NCBI GenBank assembly: GCA_008360975.2
Contig: CM039211.1
Location: forward strand, 19,688,943 to 19,752,942
Direction of reading: 5' to 3'
Length of the DNA stretch: 64,000 nucleotides
Origin: Lichenostomus cassidix
Lineage: Eukaryota > Chordata > Aves > Passeriformes > Meliphagidae
This document shows positions 12,196 through 24,174 of this stretch, piece by piece. The notes under the pieces are model-generated. The model was not told the DNA's origin, searched no databases, and saw nothing but the letters and a program-made list of their open reading frames with translations. The position numbers and the translations under genes were made by a program. Within the stretch, counting starts at the first letter, position 1, and every line of letters begins with the position of its first letter.

Positions 12196-15100
12196 TCCTA
12201 TTCTTAAAAGACACAAATATTACAACAATATACAAGCACAGCAGATACCTAAACCCTTTTTCTCATGATCCTGTTAATTCAAAGACTGTAGACTTTTATT
12301 CAAACAACATTCCTCAAAAGAAATGGCAAAACCCCACAATGTTGATGTTTCACTGTCTAATCAAATTACAGAACACATCAATTCTGACTTAAGATTATTT
12401 CAGGAAGTTAATAAACTTTTTTGATAGGGACTCCTAAAATTAATAGCCAAAATCATGACATATAGGTGTCTCCAAGACAGTTTGATCTTTGTACAAGTAT
12501 TGAATTTGTTGATTAACTGCTACACATAGCTAACAGGATTGACATATTCATAACTCCTCAGCTTAGCCTGTTAAATAAATTTCAGTGGATGGATTTCCAG
12601 CAGGAGATTCTTCTTTATTCAGAACAAATCATGCACAGTGTCATCTTCAGCAAAGTAATATTGCACAGAAAAATTAGGGAGAGTTCTCCTACTATTTTTT
12701 CTATGTTTTTAAGTATTTTCATTCTTCCATGTAGATAAAAATGCCTTAAATTGAAGAAAATCTCTGCAAAGAATTTCTGTCTTCAAAATCTTCAAGTCCT
12801 TACACACAATTAATTATTCTTCTGTTAAGATAAAATGCAGTTTCATGCTGTTTGGGTGAAGTGTGGTCTGTGAGCACTCCCATTCCAGAACTCACACAAG
12901 ACAACACAGACTGTTTCTTGTCACCAAGGAAAGCTTCATTTCCTTGCAAGGGATCACTCTATCCCTGGCATTCCTGCTTCCATCCTCTTCAACCATCTCC
13001 TGTATTTGGTCCTTCTTGCCTTCTGTGCCAGATCATCCCCCCCTCACAAATTATTACCATTGAGCAGTTGCAATTAGAATTTTACCTTCAACTATTAGTG
13101 GTTTTATAGCACTGTCGTAAGCCATTGACATTACAACAAAGTACTGAAAACAATTAGTAAAATCTCAGCATGTCCTTGCCATCTGTTTATGGACATTTGT
13201 ATCTTTTCCTAATAGACTGTAAGTTTAAGACACTGCCAGTATTTCCTCAGTAGTGAAAGGGAGACTAGCCAGTTGGTCATACAACAAGTTTATGAATGTT
13301 CTTTTGACTCTAATGCTTCTGTGTGCAAGGTAGTGATAATCTTGTTTTAAATCTATCGTCTGACTTCTCTTTCAGTGATGTGTTTTGTCAATAATTCTAA
13401 ATCGGTAAACTCCATGCCCTAAATTGTAGGCAAAAAAAATACTTCCTCTACTGAAAATAGATTAAAAATCCCTTTCACAGGAAACATTTGGGTTTTTTAA
13501 CTGATGTTGCACCTGTTTTATCTGTGTTAATGATATAGAACAAAAGTTTTCTTTAGCAGACTGTAAAAAATTTGCACATCCTAGGAAAATTATTCCTCTA
13601 CTTTCAGCAGAACATCATGCTGTGTTTTGTAAATGAGATGGACAAAAATTTGGCACTCATAGTATTTCCTGAAAAAACATGATAAATTAGAAAACACTAA
13701 AAATACAGGACCAGTGATACCAGCAATGGCACTGAAATACTGTACTATTCACTTAAATGTTAATGAGCACCCAAACTAAAGAGTCATTAATGAATCTGCT
13801 TCATGTTTTTCTGTACAATTTTCAAAATTTCTTTTAAAAGGAAAGCTGCTGAAATGGAAATGTCACTGCACCACATTCTGTGAAAAGACATATGCTGATG
13901 TTTTGGTAATAATATAGTAAGCAGTTCTCACTGGGAGACAAATTACAGTATGGGCTCTCCATTAAATCTTGCAAGAACCATAGCAGAAAATAACCAAACC
14001 AGTTTTTGTAGAGCATTAAAGACTGATAAATATAAAAAAGTTTTACAAAATAGGGGGGAAAAAGCAGGTAACTTTATGTTTGCACTTTCAATTTTCTTTC
14101 TTTTCTTGTTTTAGAACTAAACTAAATTCCATCCATAATTTTTCTTCTTTAGGATCAATTGCCAAAATATTTTTGGGAACTTGGTATGGGTACCATATGG
14201 CACACTTATCAGTTTTTGTGAATTCAAAATGTGCAAGAGCAAAAAGAGACATAAGAAATTAATGGCTCATTATTCAGTATGTACAAGGTAATATAAGGTA
14301 ACAAACAGTTCTGTTTTGCTCAGTTTTAAAGTAGATGTTGATTCTTTTTTTATAGGTTGCCTGGAGTGGCTCTTCAGAGTCTTCAGCCTTCAAATGTTGA
14401 AGCATGTAGGATTTCTGGCATGTGACTTTCCCAGTGCTCTGAAATTGTGTGCAGGCCCTGAAAATTCTCTGAAGATTTCTACATAGCACACTGCAAGCAA
14501 CACAGTAGACCAATAATCCAAAAGACCCATAAAGGGTGGAAACACCAGGAAAAATATGTTTACATTAACTCTTATTGTAGTAATAAAGTGGTATTTTTCC
14601 ACTTGAAAAATTATGAGACAGTGGGGACTGAATACGTCTCAGACTACTTCTAATTATAAGCATTCACTGAAAATTTCTCCTGACTAGTAATATTATTTCT
14701 TGCAGAACATTACCATGTTGTCAGTTTATATTGTTAATCACATGAATTTGAAAATACACATAATAAAAATTTATAACTTCTATTCTACAAAAGATTTTTT
14801 TAAAGTGTGGATATAATTATATTTCATAAAAGAAGAGTGTAAGTTTTCCTTATCTTTGTTTTATAATTTTTTTTTTAAGTCAAGTTATGTTCAAAAAACA
14901 TAAACCAAAACATAATGACTTACAGTGTTGAAGCTCTAATTTAGAGATCACAGTGAGAGATAACACTCTGAAATTCTAAGTTACTAATCTTGAATTCTAA
15001 GTTACTAATCTTGCAAGGAGTGTGATGTGGGAATGCAAAAGGTTTGCATTCAGGGAGTAAACTTTTAATCACTGCCATAAATATAGATTTTCTGCGAATT

Positions 15101-15682
15101 TTTGTATTTGAATTTGTTGATACTAAACACACGTTACGGAGACAGCAATTATAGCAGAAATATGCAGTGAAGGAACTTGCACAAAGACCATGCAATACAA
15201 GCCACAAGGTAACAAGGCAGGTTTTATAAAGCTGATTTCCCTTGAAGGCTATTGAAGCACATATCATCAGTACATTCTGGAGTTTAACAATAATGTTGTC
15301 AGGGAATTTTTTGACCTGAATAATTCAAAATTATTATGAAGTGCTGCTTTGTGTTACATATGAATGATGTGTGCAGAGTACCATCATAGAGGACTTTCCT
15401 TTGCCTTTGATTTCAGAGGTTGTCTGTAAAAATACACTTCCTCACTGGTTATGTTCCCTGTACATTGTCATTTAATTGGAGAAAGGTTCTTTACTCCCTG
15501 GGTCTGATCTTTTAGAAACTGTCACATCAAGCAGATATCTCTGTCTTGTGAGACTAAAAATTTCAATTTAAATCTGTATTGGAAATCCTTAAACCTTGGG
15601 TTAAGTTTTCTGCAGTTGCTGTAGAGTTCATTTCAGAAAAGTAGCTTTATAATATCACAGTCCTGCAAAATACATTGAGCTG
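12196..15682. other. AT-rich DNA with one GC-richer islet, no gene seen
   Basis: No recognisable repeat. A somewhat GC-richer islet lies at about 12850-13045 with overlapping 66- and 85-codon plus-strand frames. Neither resembles a known protein and neither has convincing splice sites. A 21-bp perfect duplication lies at 14972-15013 (listed separately). Confidence 0.5.
14972..15013. repeat. Perfect 21-bp tandem duplication
   Basis: Two identical adjacent 21-bp units, 14972-14992 and 14993-15013, both beginning AATTCTAAGTTAC. The absence of any difference between the units points to a recent slippage or duplication event, and the locus is probably length-variable. Confidence 0.95.
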
Positions 15683-16125
15683 TGAGTTTCCTCCATGGAC
15701 TGCAGGGTGGAGATCTGCTCCGATGTGGTCCTTGATGGTGTTCAGGGAGACAACCTGCTTCACCATGGTCTTCTCCAAGGCATTCAGAGCAGTCTCAGCT
15801 CTGCACCTGGAGCACCTCTTCCCCATGCTTCATCATGATCTTAGTGGCTTGAGGACTGCTTCCCTCATGTTTCTCTCACTTTCTCTCACAGCTGCTGCAC
15901 ATTTTTTATCCACTCTTACATATGTTAACACAGAGGCACCAACAGCATGCTGGTAGGTTTATATTTTGCCAGCATGGGCCCATTTTGGAGCCAGGTGGTG
16001 CTCTGTTTGTTCAACACAGGGACAGTTTCTAGTGTCTACTCACATGGGTCACCCCTGCAACCTTCCTGCCCACCCACCTCATTGCAAAATCTTGCTACAT
16101 ATACCCAGCTGAGAACCTGTTCTTC
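15683..16125. mobile_element. Avian LTR-like dispersed repeat
   Basis: This segment is clearly GC-richer than its surroundings. It matches a repeat I recall as dispersed in bird, especially songbird, genomes. Landmarks are CTCCATGGACTGCAGGGTGG (15691), ACAACCTGCTTCACCATGGTC (about 15750), CACCTGGAGCACCTCTTCCCC (about 15805), CTCTCACAGCTGCTGCACA (about 15883), ACACAGAGGCACCAACAGCA (about 15929) and CACCCCTGCAACCTTCCTGCC (about 16049). The front part contains diverged internal repeats of a TGCAGGG/TTCAGGG-containing unit. I believe it derives from an endogenous-retrovirus LTR, but I cannot name the family, and neither end shows a target-site duplication. The plus-strand frames at 15675-15956 and 15947-16156 are by-products of the GC-richer composition. 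Confidence 0.5.
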
Positions 16126-19100
16126 CCTTCTCTCTCCCCCATCTCTTGAAGACTGAGAGGATGGATTCAGGTTACAAAGTGCTCTAGTCAGTAAACAGGT
16201 CAGTCCAGTATAACTGTGAGTTGCCCCTAAGGATAACCATCATTGGGTGACTCACCATGTCATGGAAAGACAGAGATATCCTGTGGGAGACAGTGGATCA
16301 GAGAATTGTTATCAACATTGCTGCCTGGTGATGCTAAGTAAGGTTGGTAGCTGAGGGAGAATTAATAATGCTGTGTTGAGTTCAAACTGGAAAGAGATTT
16401 CTCTGTTCAGCTCTGAAGGTGATGGCTGATGAGGGGCAGTGGTTAGAGGCCACAGCACTGCACTGTTCCAAAAAGAGGGTGTGACTGAGCAAGTAGTTTG
16501 GAACAGTTTCCTGTCCTGTCTCAAGCTGGGAAACACACCTGTTTCAATTCCGTATTGTGTCTACTCCTCCATCCCTTTCTAAATTTAAGTAGCTGCAATC
16601 TCTTCTATTTGCAGTTTTTTGAGTGGCAAAGTCTCTTTGAACTGTAAAAGGATATGAGAAGTAATATATTACTAATATATAAAGGGAGAAAATAGAGGAT
16701 ACCATTAGAAAAAGAAATAACAGAGAGCATGGTCTTAGAGCTAACTTGTTGATAGAGGCAATTTTATAAACATTTAGTGATTATTTTCTTTTCTAGTTTT
16801 GAGTCCTTCAAACAGTATATGTTAATTTCCAGCACTTTTATGTAAATTAATTTGTAAAAGAATCTTAAGCCAGGCTATATCTTGGTAGTAAGGGAAACCT
16901 ATGGCCCAAAGTGCAGATCCTTCCTTCAGATTTATTACATTTTCAGTAGCCTATCTTGCAACTAAAGTTCACTGGGAGTATGGGAGAAAAATAACAATAA
17001 ATGTTCTAGATTTTTTTATTCCCAGTAGCATTTATTATGCAAATGAGACTCAGTGGATTTAAATAGTAAGATATAGAAGAATGCTAATACAGCTGTGTAT
17101 TGTGTAAGTCAGTACTTGAATGAAAAATGGTATATAAACAGGTCCACTAAATTATATATATAAATTCAAAAATATACTGCTTTAATTTTAATATGTAACC
17201 ATGGCTTTTATGTCACCATTTTTCTCATACTTTTTACCATTCACATTAAACATTTATGCAACTCTGTTTATATTAATTTGTATTCACTGGCTTAAACCAG
17301 ATTCAAAACGGAGGTTAAGATGCTTTTTTTTTAATGAGCTGACGATTGAAATTTGTGTTAAATTATTTTGAACTCCTTAAGAGGTAGATTGCTAATGTTT
17401 GTTACAACTAACCACTAGGGAAACTTACTATATGGAGCCCTGTTCTTAAAACCTCACCAAGAAATACAGAAAGTGTTAATCAGATGAGAACTGGGAGCTA
17501 CTCCTACCCGGTAACTGCTGTCTTTCAAAAAGTGAGTGGGGCCTTAAAGACTTTATATGCCACATTCTGTAATGTATGAAAAAGACAGGGAAAGTTTAGG
17601 CTTCTTTATTCCTCCCAAGGAGGAAATTCTGGAAATTACAAAGGTAGAGGAAATGGCATCTAAACCAATCTTACCTTGCATTATGACTTTGAGTAGGGCT
17701 GTTCCATAAATGTCAGTGACTTGAATTTAGCTGATTATAGTACTTTGGTGTAACAAGGAGAAATCTGTCATTCCAAGTAGCTTTCAAGACTGCTGGTAAA
17801 TGACTGCAGGAATAGGGTTATTTGCTACTACCTGGTTGTTACAACAATGGTCAGAAAAACCAATGTATTGCTGGGCTTCCTGAGGTTATTCTTTCTTTAT
17901 TAAAAAAATGGAGCTAGATGCTGGACTTGAAAGGATTTGTCTGAGACATTAATTTAACTATAAAATTTTATGTATTCTTGGGCACTTAATCCTATTGTGT
18001 TTCAGTTCCCATCTAGAGAGAATATTGGTAGCTTATTGACTTTCTATTAAGAAGTTGAAAAAGTAGTTTGTGAAAATGTCAGAAAGAGAGTATGTGAACT
18101 ATAAAACTATGTATGTAACTAAAATGATGGGACTAATTTATGGGATTTCTTTCCTGGATCAGCTTGATTGGCAATGAAAGCTTTAAGTTGGGGGATTTTT
18201 TTTCAATTTGTCGAGCCCTCAGCTTTTGATTTTAATGCATTGTGTCAGCTGTCATGCAGAAAGTCTATATTTCAATTAAATTCCCTTTGATAGCATGGAT
18301 TTATTCTTATATGTCTTACTGCTTTAGAACTGCTAATCCATTTTTTCTTTGTTTTAATATAATTTGTGTGAATGTCATTTTTCCTTTTAAGTCTTTTTGG
18401 TTTTGGATTTTTTTTTGCTTATGCTTTGTACCTCTACCTCAGTATTCCCAGTACAAAAGGGAGACTTGACTAATGAGTTGTAATATATTATTTGCTTGGA
18501 TTTGAGGAAAAATTTATTTTTCCTTTTTCTCTTACTTTCTGTCCCAAACCTATATTGTAGTAGTTGCAATTATTTGCTTAAGAGGAGAACAGGAACAAAA
18601 GAGACCTCAGGGGGTGCTACTTTTTCCAAAATTATCATCTCAGTGTGACATTAGATATAATACAGATGGTGCTGGAGACTTATTTGGTCACAAATACTGC
18701 TATACAGTATTTTTATTTTATATAGTTTTTAAAAATTATTTATTTATTAATTTTTACTAGGAGCTGAGGAGAGATGCAGTTTTATACTAGCGTATTTTAT
18801 TACCCAAATTTAACTACTGTTTCCATGGAGACTACTTCCACTCCAGCACTTTCACAATTGTTGGTTTTAATAGGCTATGAAGACGTCTACATCTACCAGT
18901 ACAGGAAAACTGGGCAGGGAAGATAAAGATAAATTGACTGGTGTCCAAAAGAAAGCAGGGCTGTCTTTTGTTTTTGAGCAGTGGGTTACAAATTTGTGTT
19001 TCAGGATTATGATTTCTGGGTTTTGCTGAATAAATAAATAAAGAAAGAAATACGCCGCATTTTACCCCTTGTGAAGTTTCCTTTATATAACTTTAGGCAT

Positions 19101-20574
19101 TTCAAATTGACAGCTGCCTGACATCTTATTTCATTATCTTGTTTCATGATCTGCAATTTAATTGTGTTCCTTTTCTTCGCTTTGTGTTAGTACTGAAATT
19201 GAAATAAATCTTAGAAGGCAAGCAAGATCTATGATTCTCTCTTTTTATAAGGCACTAATAAAAATGAAGTTACTGTGTTCTTTCCATAGGAAAATAGGAG
19301 GTAGTTTGGGCAACATTAATGCTGAAAGACATTTTCTTGAACAATGAGAGTCAGTAATGTGTCTAAGATATTTATTTCATCTTTCCAAGAGGTTGAAAGG
19401 AATACTTAATTATTGACTCTGCTTTCTGTCACTGCTTTATGCTGTGGTTTCACAGATTATGTTTAAATAAGCAGGTTTCTTTTGGGTTTTTTCCCAGTTT
19501 AGGGGCTCAGGGCTTGTTTTTTTGTTTGTTTCATTTTTGTTTGGCCTATTATGGAGGATGATTAGCTTTACTAATGGGCCAATAGTACAATTTTTTTTAC
19601 ATTTGGGGGAGTGGGAAAGAATGTGGAGAGTATAAGCACACAGCTATTTTCTGTGAAACTGCACTCTCTTCTTTAAACATTCTTCTACATCCTTTATTTT
19701 TTACATGCATCTTTAAAAAAAGGATGGGTTTTATGTGTATATTTTACCTGTACCTACTTTATACACACATTTTCAATCAGTTTTATTTTCCTTGTCACAC
19801 AAAGGAAGACTGTGTAAAAATCCTGCTCTTGAGGAAAGTTACTACAAACACTTCCAAACTTGTTTGAGTCAGACTAGCATGCAGATATTACTTGTGATTG
19901 CTCTCTGATCTCCATAAGTTTCACACTGTAAACTGAAAGATGAAATTAGCAACCATTAGCATCTTCAGTTTTGCTGCTCTAGCACCAATTATGCACGAAA
20001 TATCTGTATGCAGATTAAAATCAGATAAAGGCTGACTTAATTTTAAAAGCTATTAAAATTAAAATTTGAGCAGGGAGACATTGAATTTTTTTATATCTTT
20101 GATTATTTAATATATATTATACCACATAAAAATACAAATTATTTACTGTTTTTTTTAGTTCAAGCTAGAAAAATATCATGTGTGCATCTCAAGAGAGTAA
20201 AATAAATAATCTACCTGGTTTTGAAACTCCATACAATGCAACAGAAATTACTCAGTTATCTTTTCTCTAACTGAGTTCTAATTTAGTCTCTTAAGATGAA
20301 TAGACTCATAGTTTTTGAAAAAAATCTTCCAGTATTGCTTTAATGAAAAGAAATCATTAGAATAAGGAAGTTAGCAGATAGATCAATACTCCTATGCATT
20401 TTCCTGTGAAAACTACTTTTAAGATTAAAATTTGTTTTTTACCTCTTTTGAAAAAAATCAAAGTAATAGCATAAAATATATATTCTGTTTTGATATTTTG
20501 TATCTGATTTTATGAAACAATACAAAAAAATTATTAGAATAAAAGACAGAAAAGAAGATGAAAATTGCATGAAA
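16126..20574. other. Mostly AT-rich unique DNA, no gene seen
   Basis: The first 430 bp (to about 16560) keep the higher GC of the repeat on the left and might be an extension of it, but I recognise nothing there. The remainder is AT-rich with T/G-rich tracts (for example 19505-19545). No splice-bounded open frame stands out. Confidence 0.5.
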
Positions 20575-21125
20575 ACCATAGTTTTGGTGGGGGGCACTGC
20601 TGGAAAACTCTTTGGGGGAGACTGCCAGGGGATGCCCTGTGTTGGACAGCAGCAATGAATCCGCCATGGAACACACCTGAGCCTTTTGTTGCGAATAAAA
20701 TGCTGTATTTTAGTAAGGTTATATGTTTATAGAATACTCAACTAATCTCAGGAAACAGGTGCAGGGTGTGTGGCAGGATGCTCCCCGCCCCCCCTTCTCT
20801 CTCTCCCTGATCAGGGGCCAGAGATTAATGGCTCAGATTAGGTGGATTGCTTAATCAGGGCTATCTAGTACTGGTGCCTGGAGGTCCAAGGTGAGACACT
20901 GAGAGAATGTGAAAAATTCTTAAGTGACCGTAAATCCGCACTCTTTTTTCCCATTAAAACACCACGAAATCTCAGCAAAAGTAGAAGGTTTTCCACGTGG
21001 ACATTGGAGCATGAGGGAAATTCTTCTCCCCAGGTGTCTGGACACAGCCCTGTGGTAACTTCTCGCGGGATTGAGAGAGGATTCTAATGCATCCCAGCTC
21101 CAAAATTGGATTTGGTAAGATCATT
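20575..21125. mobile_element. Putative LTR or retroviral-repeat fragment
   Basis: A 550-bp GC-richer segment in AT-rich surroundings. On the plus strand it contains GCGAATAAAATGCTG (polyadenylation-signal-like, about 20691), a C-rich/CT-rich run CCCCGCCCCCCC...TCTCTCTCCC (about 20786-20808), and a U5-like end TTCTCGCGGGATTGAGAGAGG (21059-21079) followed by TTTGGTAAGATC (21110). This order resembles an LTR running into a leader, which is why I list it. I cannot name a family and see no paired target-site duplication. It could instead be a conserved non-coding element or an unrelated repeat. Confidence 0.35.
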
Positions 21126-21186
21126 GGTTTCCTAAATTGTATTCTTCTTTGCTAGCCATAATAATATTAATAGGTACCTATGATAA

Positions 21187-22985
21187 AACAGAATCATAAG
21201 ATTGCCCAAGCTGGAAGGGACCTCAAAAGATCTGCTGAAAATATTTTGGAAAAAGGGGTGTAATGAGACGAATTAGCAGCCTGTCCAACTGCATCTTGAA
21301 AACCTCTAGTAATATGGACTCTACCATGGTCCTGGAGAGGTTGTTCTATGGATTTATTGTTCTCCCTGTAAAAAAGTCTGTCAAGATAAAAGCCTCCCTT
21401 AGCTAAACTCGTACCTCTTGCCCCTTGTCCTCTCCATGTGATGTCTTGTGAAGAGAAATCCTTGATTCCCTTTGTGGCTTCCCTTTAAGTACTGGAGTAC
21501 TGCAATATGGTCCCCTTAAGCCTTTTCTTCTCCAGGGAGATAGATATAACAGCTTCAGTCTTTTGCCATATGTCAGGTTCTTCAGTCCTTTGATCATCTT
21601 TATGGCCCTTGTTTGGACCCTCAGAAGTCTGTGTTTATGTTTTTTGGCCATGGGGACAAAAACTGCACTTAGAACTCCAGGTGCAGCCTGACAAACACTG
21701 AGTAGGGAGGGATGATAGCATCTCTGTCTCTCACAGTAACGCTTCTGTGGATGGAGGTGCCCTCAGGATCAATTTTGCCTTTGTTGCTGCCACAGATCAT
21801 CGCTGACTCACATTCACCTTGTGTCCCCTAGGGATCTAAGGTCCCTTTCAGCTTTCTCCTGCCACGCAAATCCTAGTCTGTCCTGCACTCTTCAGTTATG
21901 TAGTCCTAGATGTGGGACTTCCCACTTGTCTTGGTTAAATTTCACACTGCTCTTGCTGGGTCTCTCTTCTAAGCTGTCCAGATCTCTCTGTAAGGTGGCT
22001 GTCCTTTCTGACTTCTTGACCCTACCACCCACTGTGCTGTTATCAACAAACTCAGTGAGCATATTTCCAGTTCCATCATGTTGATCATTTATGAAGATGT
22101 TGAACAACATCGGGCCCAGTATGGATCCCTGGGAGACCCCACTTGTGACTGACCCCACAGTGTGAGTAAAAGCATTGATCATCACCCTACCAGCATGGCT
22201 GGTTAGCCAATTTCCCACCAGTCTCACAGACTCACATCCGGTCTGTATTTTGTCATTTTGTTCATGAAAAACTGTGGGAAACTGTGTTGAACACTTTGAT
22301 GAAGACCAGGAAAACAGTGTTCACTGCTCATCTCATGTCAACAGAACCTGTTAGTGTGTTGCACAAGATGACCAGGTCCGTCTGGAATTATTTCCCTCTG
22401 GTAAATCTGAGTAAACTTTTTCCAATCCCCTATTTGACTTGCAACAGTTTCTAAGAGGACTCACTCCCTTATTTTCACAAAGGCTGAGGTAACACTGATG
22501 GGTCTCTAGTTTTCTGAGTCCTCTTTGTGTCATTTTTGATAGGTATAGTATTTGTCCTCTTCCAGTCATCATCCAGATGTTCCCTGATTTCCACAACTAT
22601 TCAGATATCAAGACAGTGGCTGGTGACAAAGTCAGCCACTTGCCTTAACACCCTGGAGTGGATTTGCCCAGTCCCATAAATGTATGTGGGTCGAGCACTT
22701 GCAAGAGGCTGCAGAGCAGCCCTTCCTCCACTTCTGCGGGTCAACACAGAATTGCTGTTGTTACTTGATCCTGTGATATGGGGTACATCTATGTCAGTAA
22801 AAGCATGGTTAAAGAAGGTATTGAGAACTTCTGCCCTGTTGGCATTCCTAGTCCATAATATCCCAGACCTGTCTTGTATTGCGCCAGCGTCTTTCCTGTA
22901 CCTCTGCTCACTGCTTACCTATCTTAGGGACCCTTCCCTATGCTTGAAATCTTTGGCCAATTTTGGTTCTGACTGAGACTTAGAC
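21187..22985 (-). mobile_element. CR1 LINE, about 1.8 kb 5'-truncated copy (minus strand)
   Basis: The 3' end lies at the low coordinate: AGAATCATAAGATTGCCCAAGCTGGAAGGGACCTC (about 21189) is the antisense of a CR1 3' end. Reading up in coordinate passes typical antisense CR1 landmarks: GGTCCCCTTAAGCCTTTTCTTCTCCAGG (about 21510), CATCTTTATGGCCCTTGTTTGGACC (about 21595), CGGGCCCAGTATGGATCCCTGGGAGACCCCACT (about 22111) and CAGTCCCATAAATGTATG (about 22670). It ends at about 22985 within the reverse transcriptase/upstream coding region. CR1 elements move by target-primed reverse transcription and are usually 5'-truncated like this one. Frame breaks make it inactive. Confidence 0.92.
21892..22227 (-). 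pseudogene. CR1 reverse transcriptase remnant (broken)
   Basis: A 111-residue open stretch inside the CR1 copy. It shows GVSQGSILGP at residues 30-39 (family motif GVPQGSxLGP), IFIND at 44-48, and FVDN at 60-63 in place of the catalytic F/YADD box. The downstream LQRDLDSLE-like segment (residues 79-87) also fits CR1. In the reverse transcriptase family the two aspartates of the ADD box bind the catalytic metals, so FVDN, lacking the second aspartate, should be inactive. The rest of the enzyme is interrupted on both sides. Confidence 0.88.
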
Positions 22986-23472
22986 TTCTTAAAAAATGAG
23001 TTTTCTATTATTCTTAGGAATAGTTCTAATATTTTTGTTTGTTTGTTCAAATGGTAGGCTTTCAGCTATTCATAGAATTTAAAAGGTCATTCCTTCTCTG
23101 TTTTTTCTACTAAAAAAAATTATTTTTGTTGGTGCATCACAAACAATTTATTTATAGTCATGTTTTTGCCTCAGGTTTTGATTAATTCTCAGTTTTGAAC
23201 TCTAATCAATGTGCAATGTAATTTTATAATATGTATGTATAGGCACTTACTGTGTGCTATCATAAGATTACTAATTTCAGTATTCAATGTCACAGGACTG
23301 AACAAATACATTTTTAATATGTTCCAATTTTCTACTCTGCTCACTGTGGGGTTTTTTTGTGTCACATTAGCTTTTCCTAGTAATAGAAAAATAAAAAAAT
23401 TAAATTAATTCCTCTGCGACTATATTGGAGATCTATAGGGTTTCAAAAAGTTGAAATCTCTGTACAAACACA
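22986..23472. other. No feature recognised
   Basis: AT-rich flank of the CR1 copy, with no exon or repeat family seen. Confidence 0.5.
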
Positions 23473-23512
23473 AAATTACTAAATTACTAAATTACTAAAT
23501 TACTAAATTACT
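23473..23512. repeat. (AAATTACT)5 octamer satellite
   Basis: Five perfect, uninterrupted copies of AAATTACT. It is unrelated to the ATTCTATG array at 33901. The perfect copies suggest recent expansion and likely length polymorphism. Confidence 0.95.
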
Positions 23513-23913
23513 GTACTGCTATCCAGTTACTGAAGACTTGACTTGCAATTTTTAGTACTTCTAAATCCAGGTTTTTATGAGAGATACATCTTGTCAAGAA
23601 TGTTTATTTTATTTGTTGCTTTTATTACTGTTACATTAGTACATTGTAAAGACCCAAATAAGACACAGAATATCAGTAAATGAAAAAGAAATCTGTTTCA
23701 CAACCACCATGGTTCACTGAAACTAATCCCACCAAGTAGCAATACACTTGATATATTTTATATGTTTTACATATTCCCTTTTCAGTGTAAATATTGGGAA
23801 AACTGATCTAAATTCCAAAGCAAAATGAGTAAAGACTGAAAGATCATTTCAGTTAAACTTAGCTTTTTTATTAAGAAAATGATATTAACTTTACAATTAA
23901 AACAATATCTTCT

Positions 23914-24174
23914 TGTCACTGTTGAGCAGCTAGCAGAGTAAAGAACTCAGTTCTCAGTGGCAAGAAGGAATGACCTTTATTGTTTTGATTTCATCATATA
24001 TATAGAGTTTTCAAAAGCCACCCAGATTGGTCAGACAGAAGCCTTCCCCCAGGCCTGATTGGCCAGGTCTGCACCGTCCAAGTCTTGGGACACTGTTTTT
24101 AATAACATCCAAACTTTATCTTTATTTATAAAACACAAAAAGAATTCTCATGGGAACGACCTGCGCTAGCCACA
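23914..24174 (-). mobile_element. Solo LTR, ERVK-like, copy 1 (minus strand)
   Basis: A 261-bp element bounded by TGTC...CACA on the plus strand, that is TGTGG...GACA in its sense (minus) orientation, fulfilling the TG...CA rule. Read in sense it has CCAAT boxes (24062-24058 and 24030-24026), a TATATATAT box (24004-23996) and an AATAAA signal (23981-23976), followed by about 60 bp to the end. The same element recurs at 32079-32339 with identical length and 14 substitutions (about 95% identity). No matching target-site duplication is visible here: the flanks are TCTTCT and AGAAAT. The ERVK-like assignment is borrowed from the 6-bp duplication of copy 2. There is no internal retroviral sequence, so it is a solo LTR. 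Confidence 0.88.
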
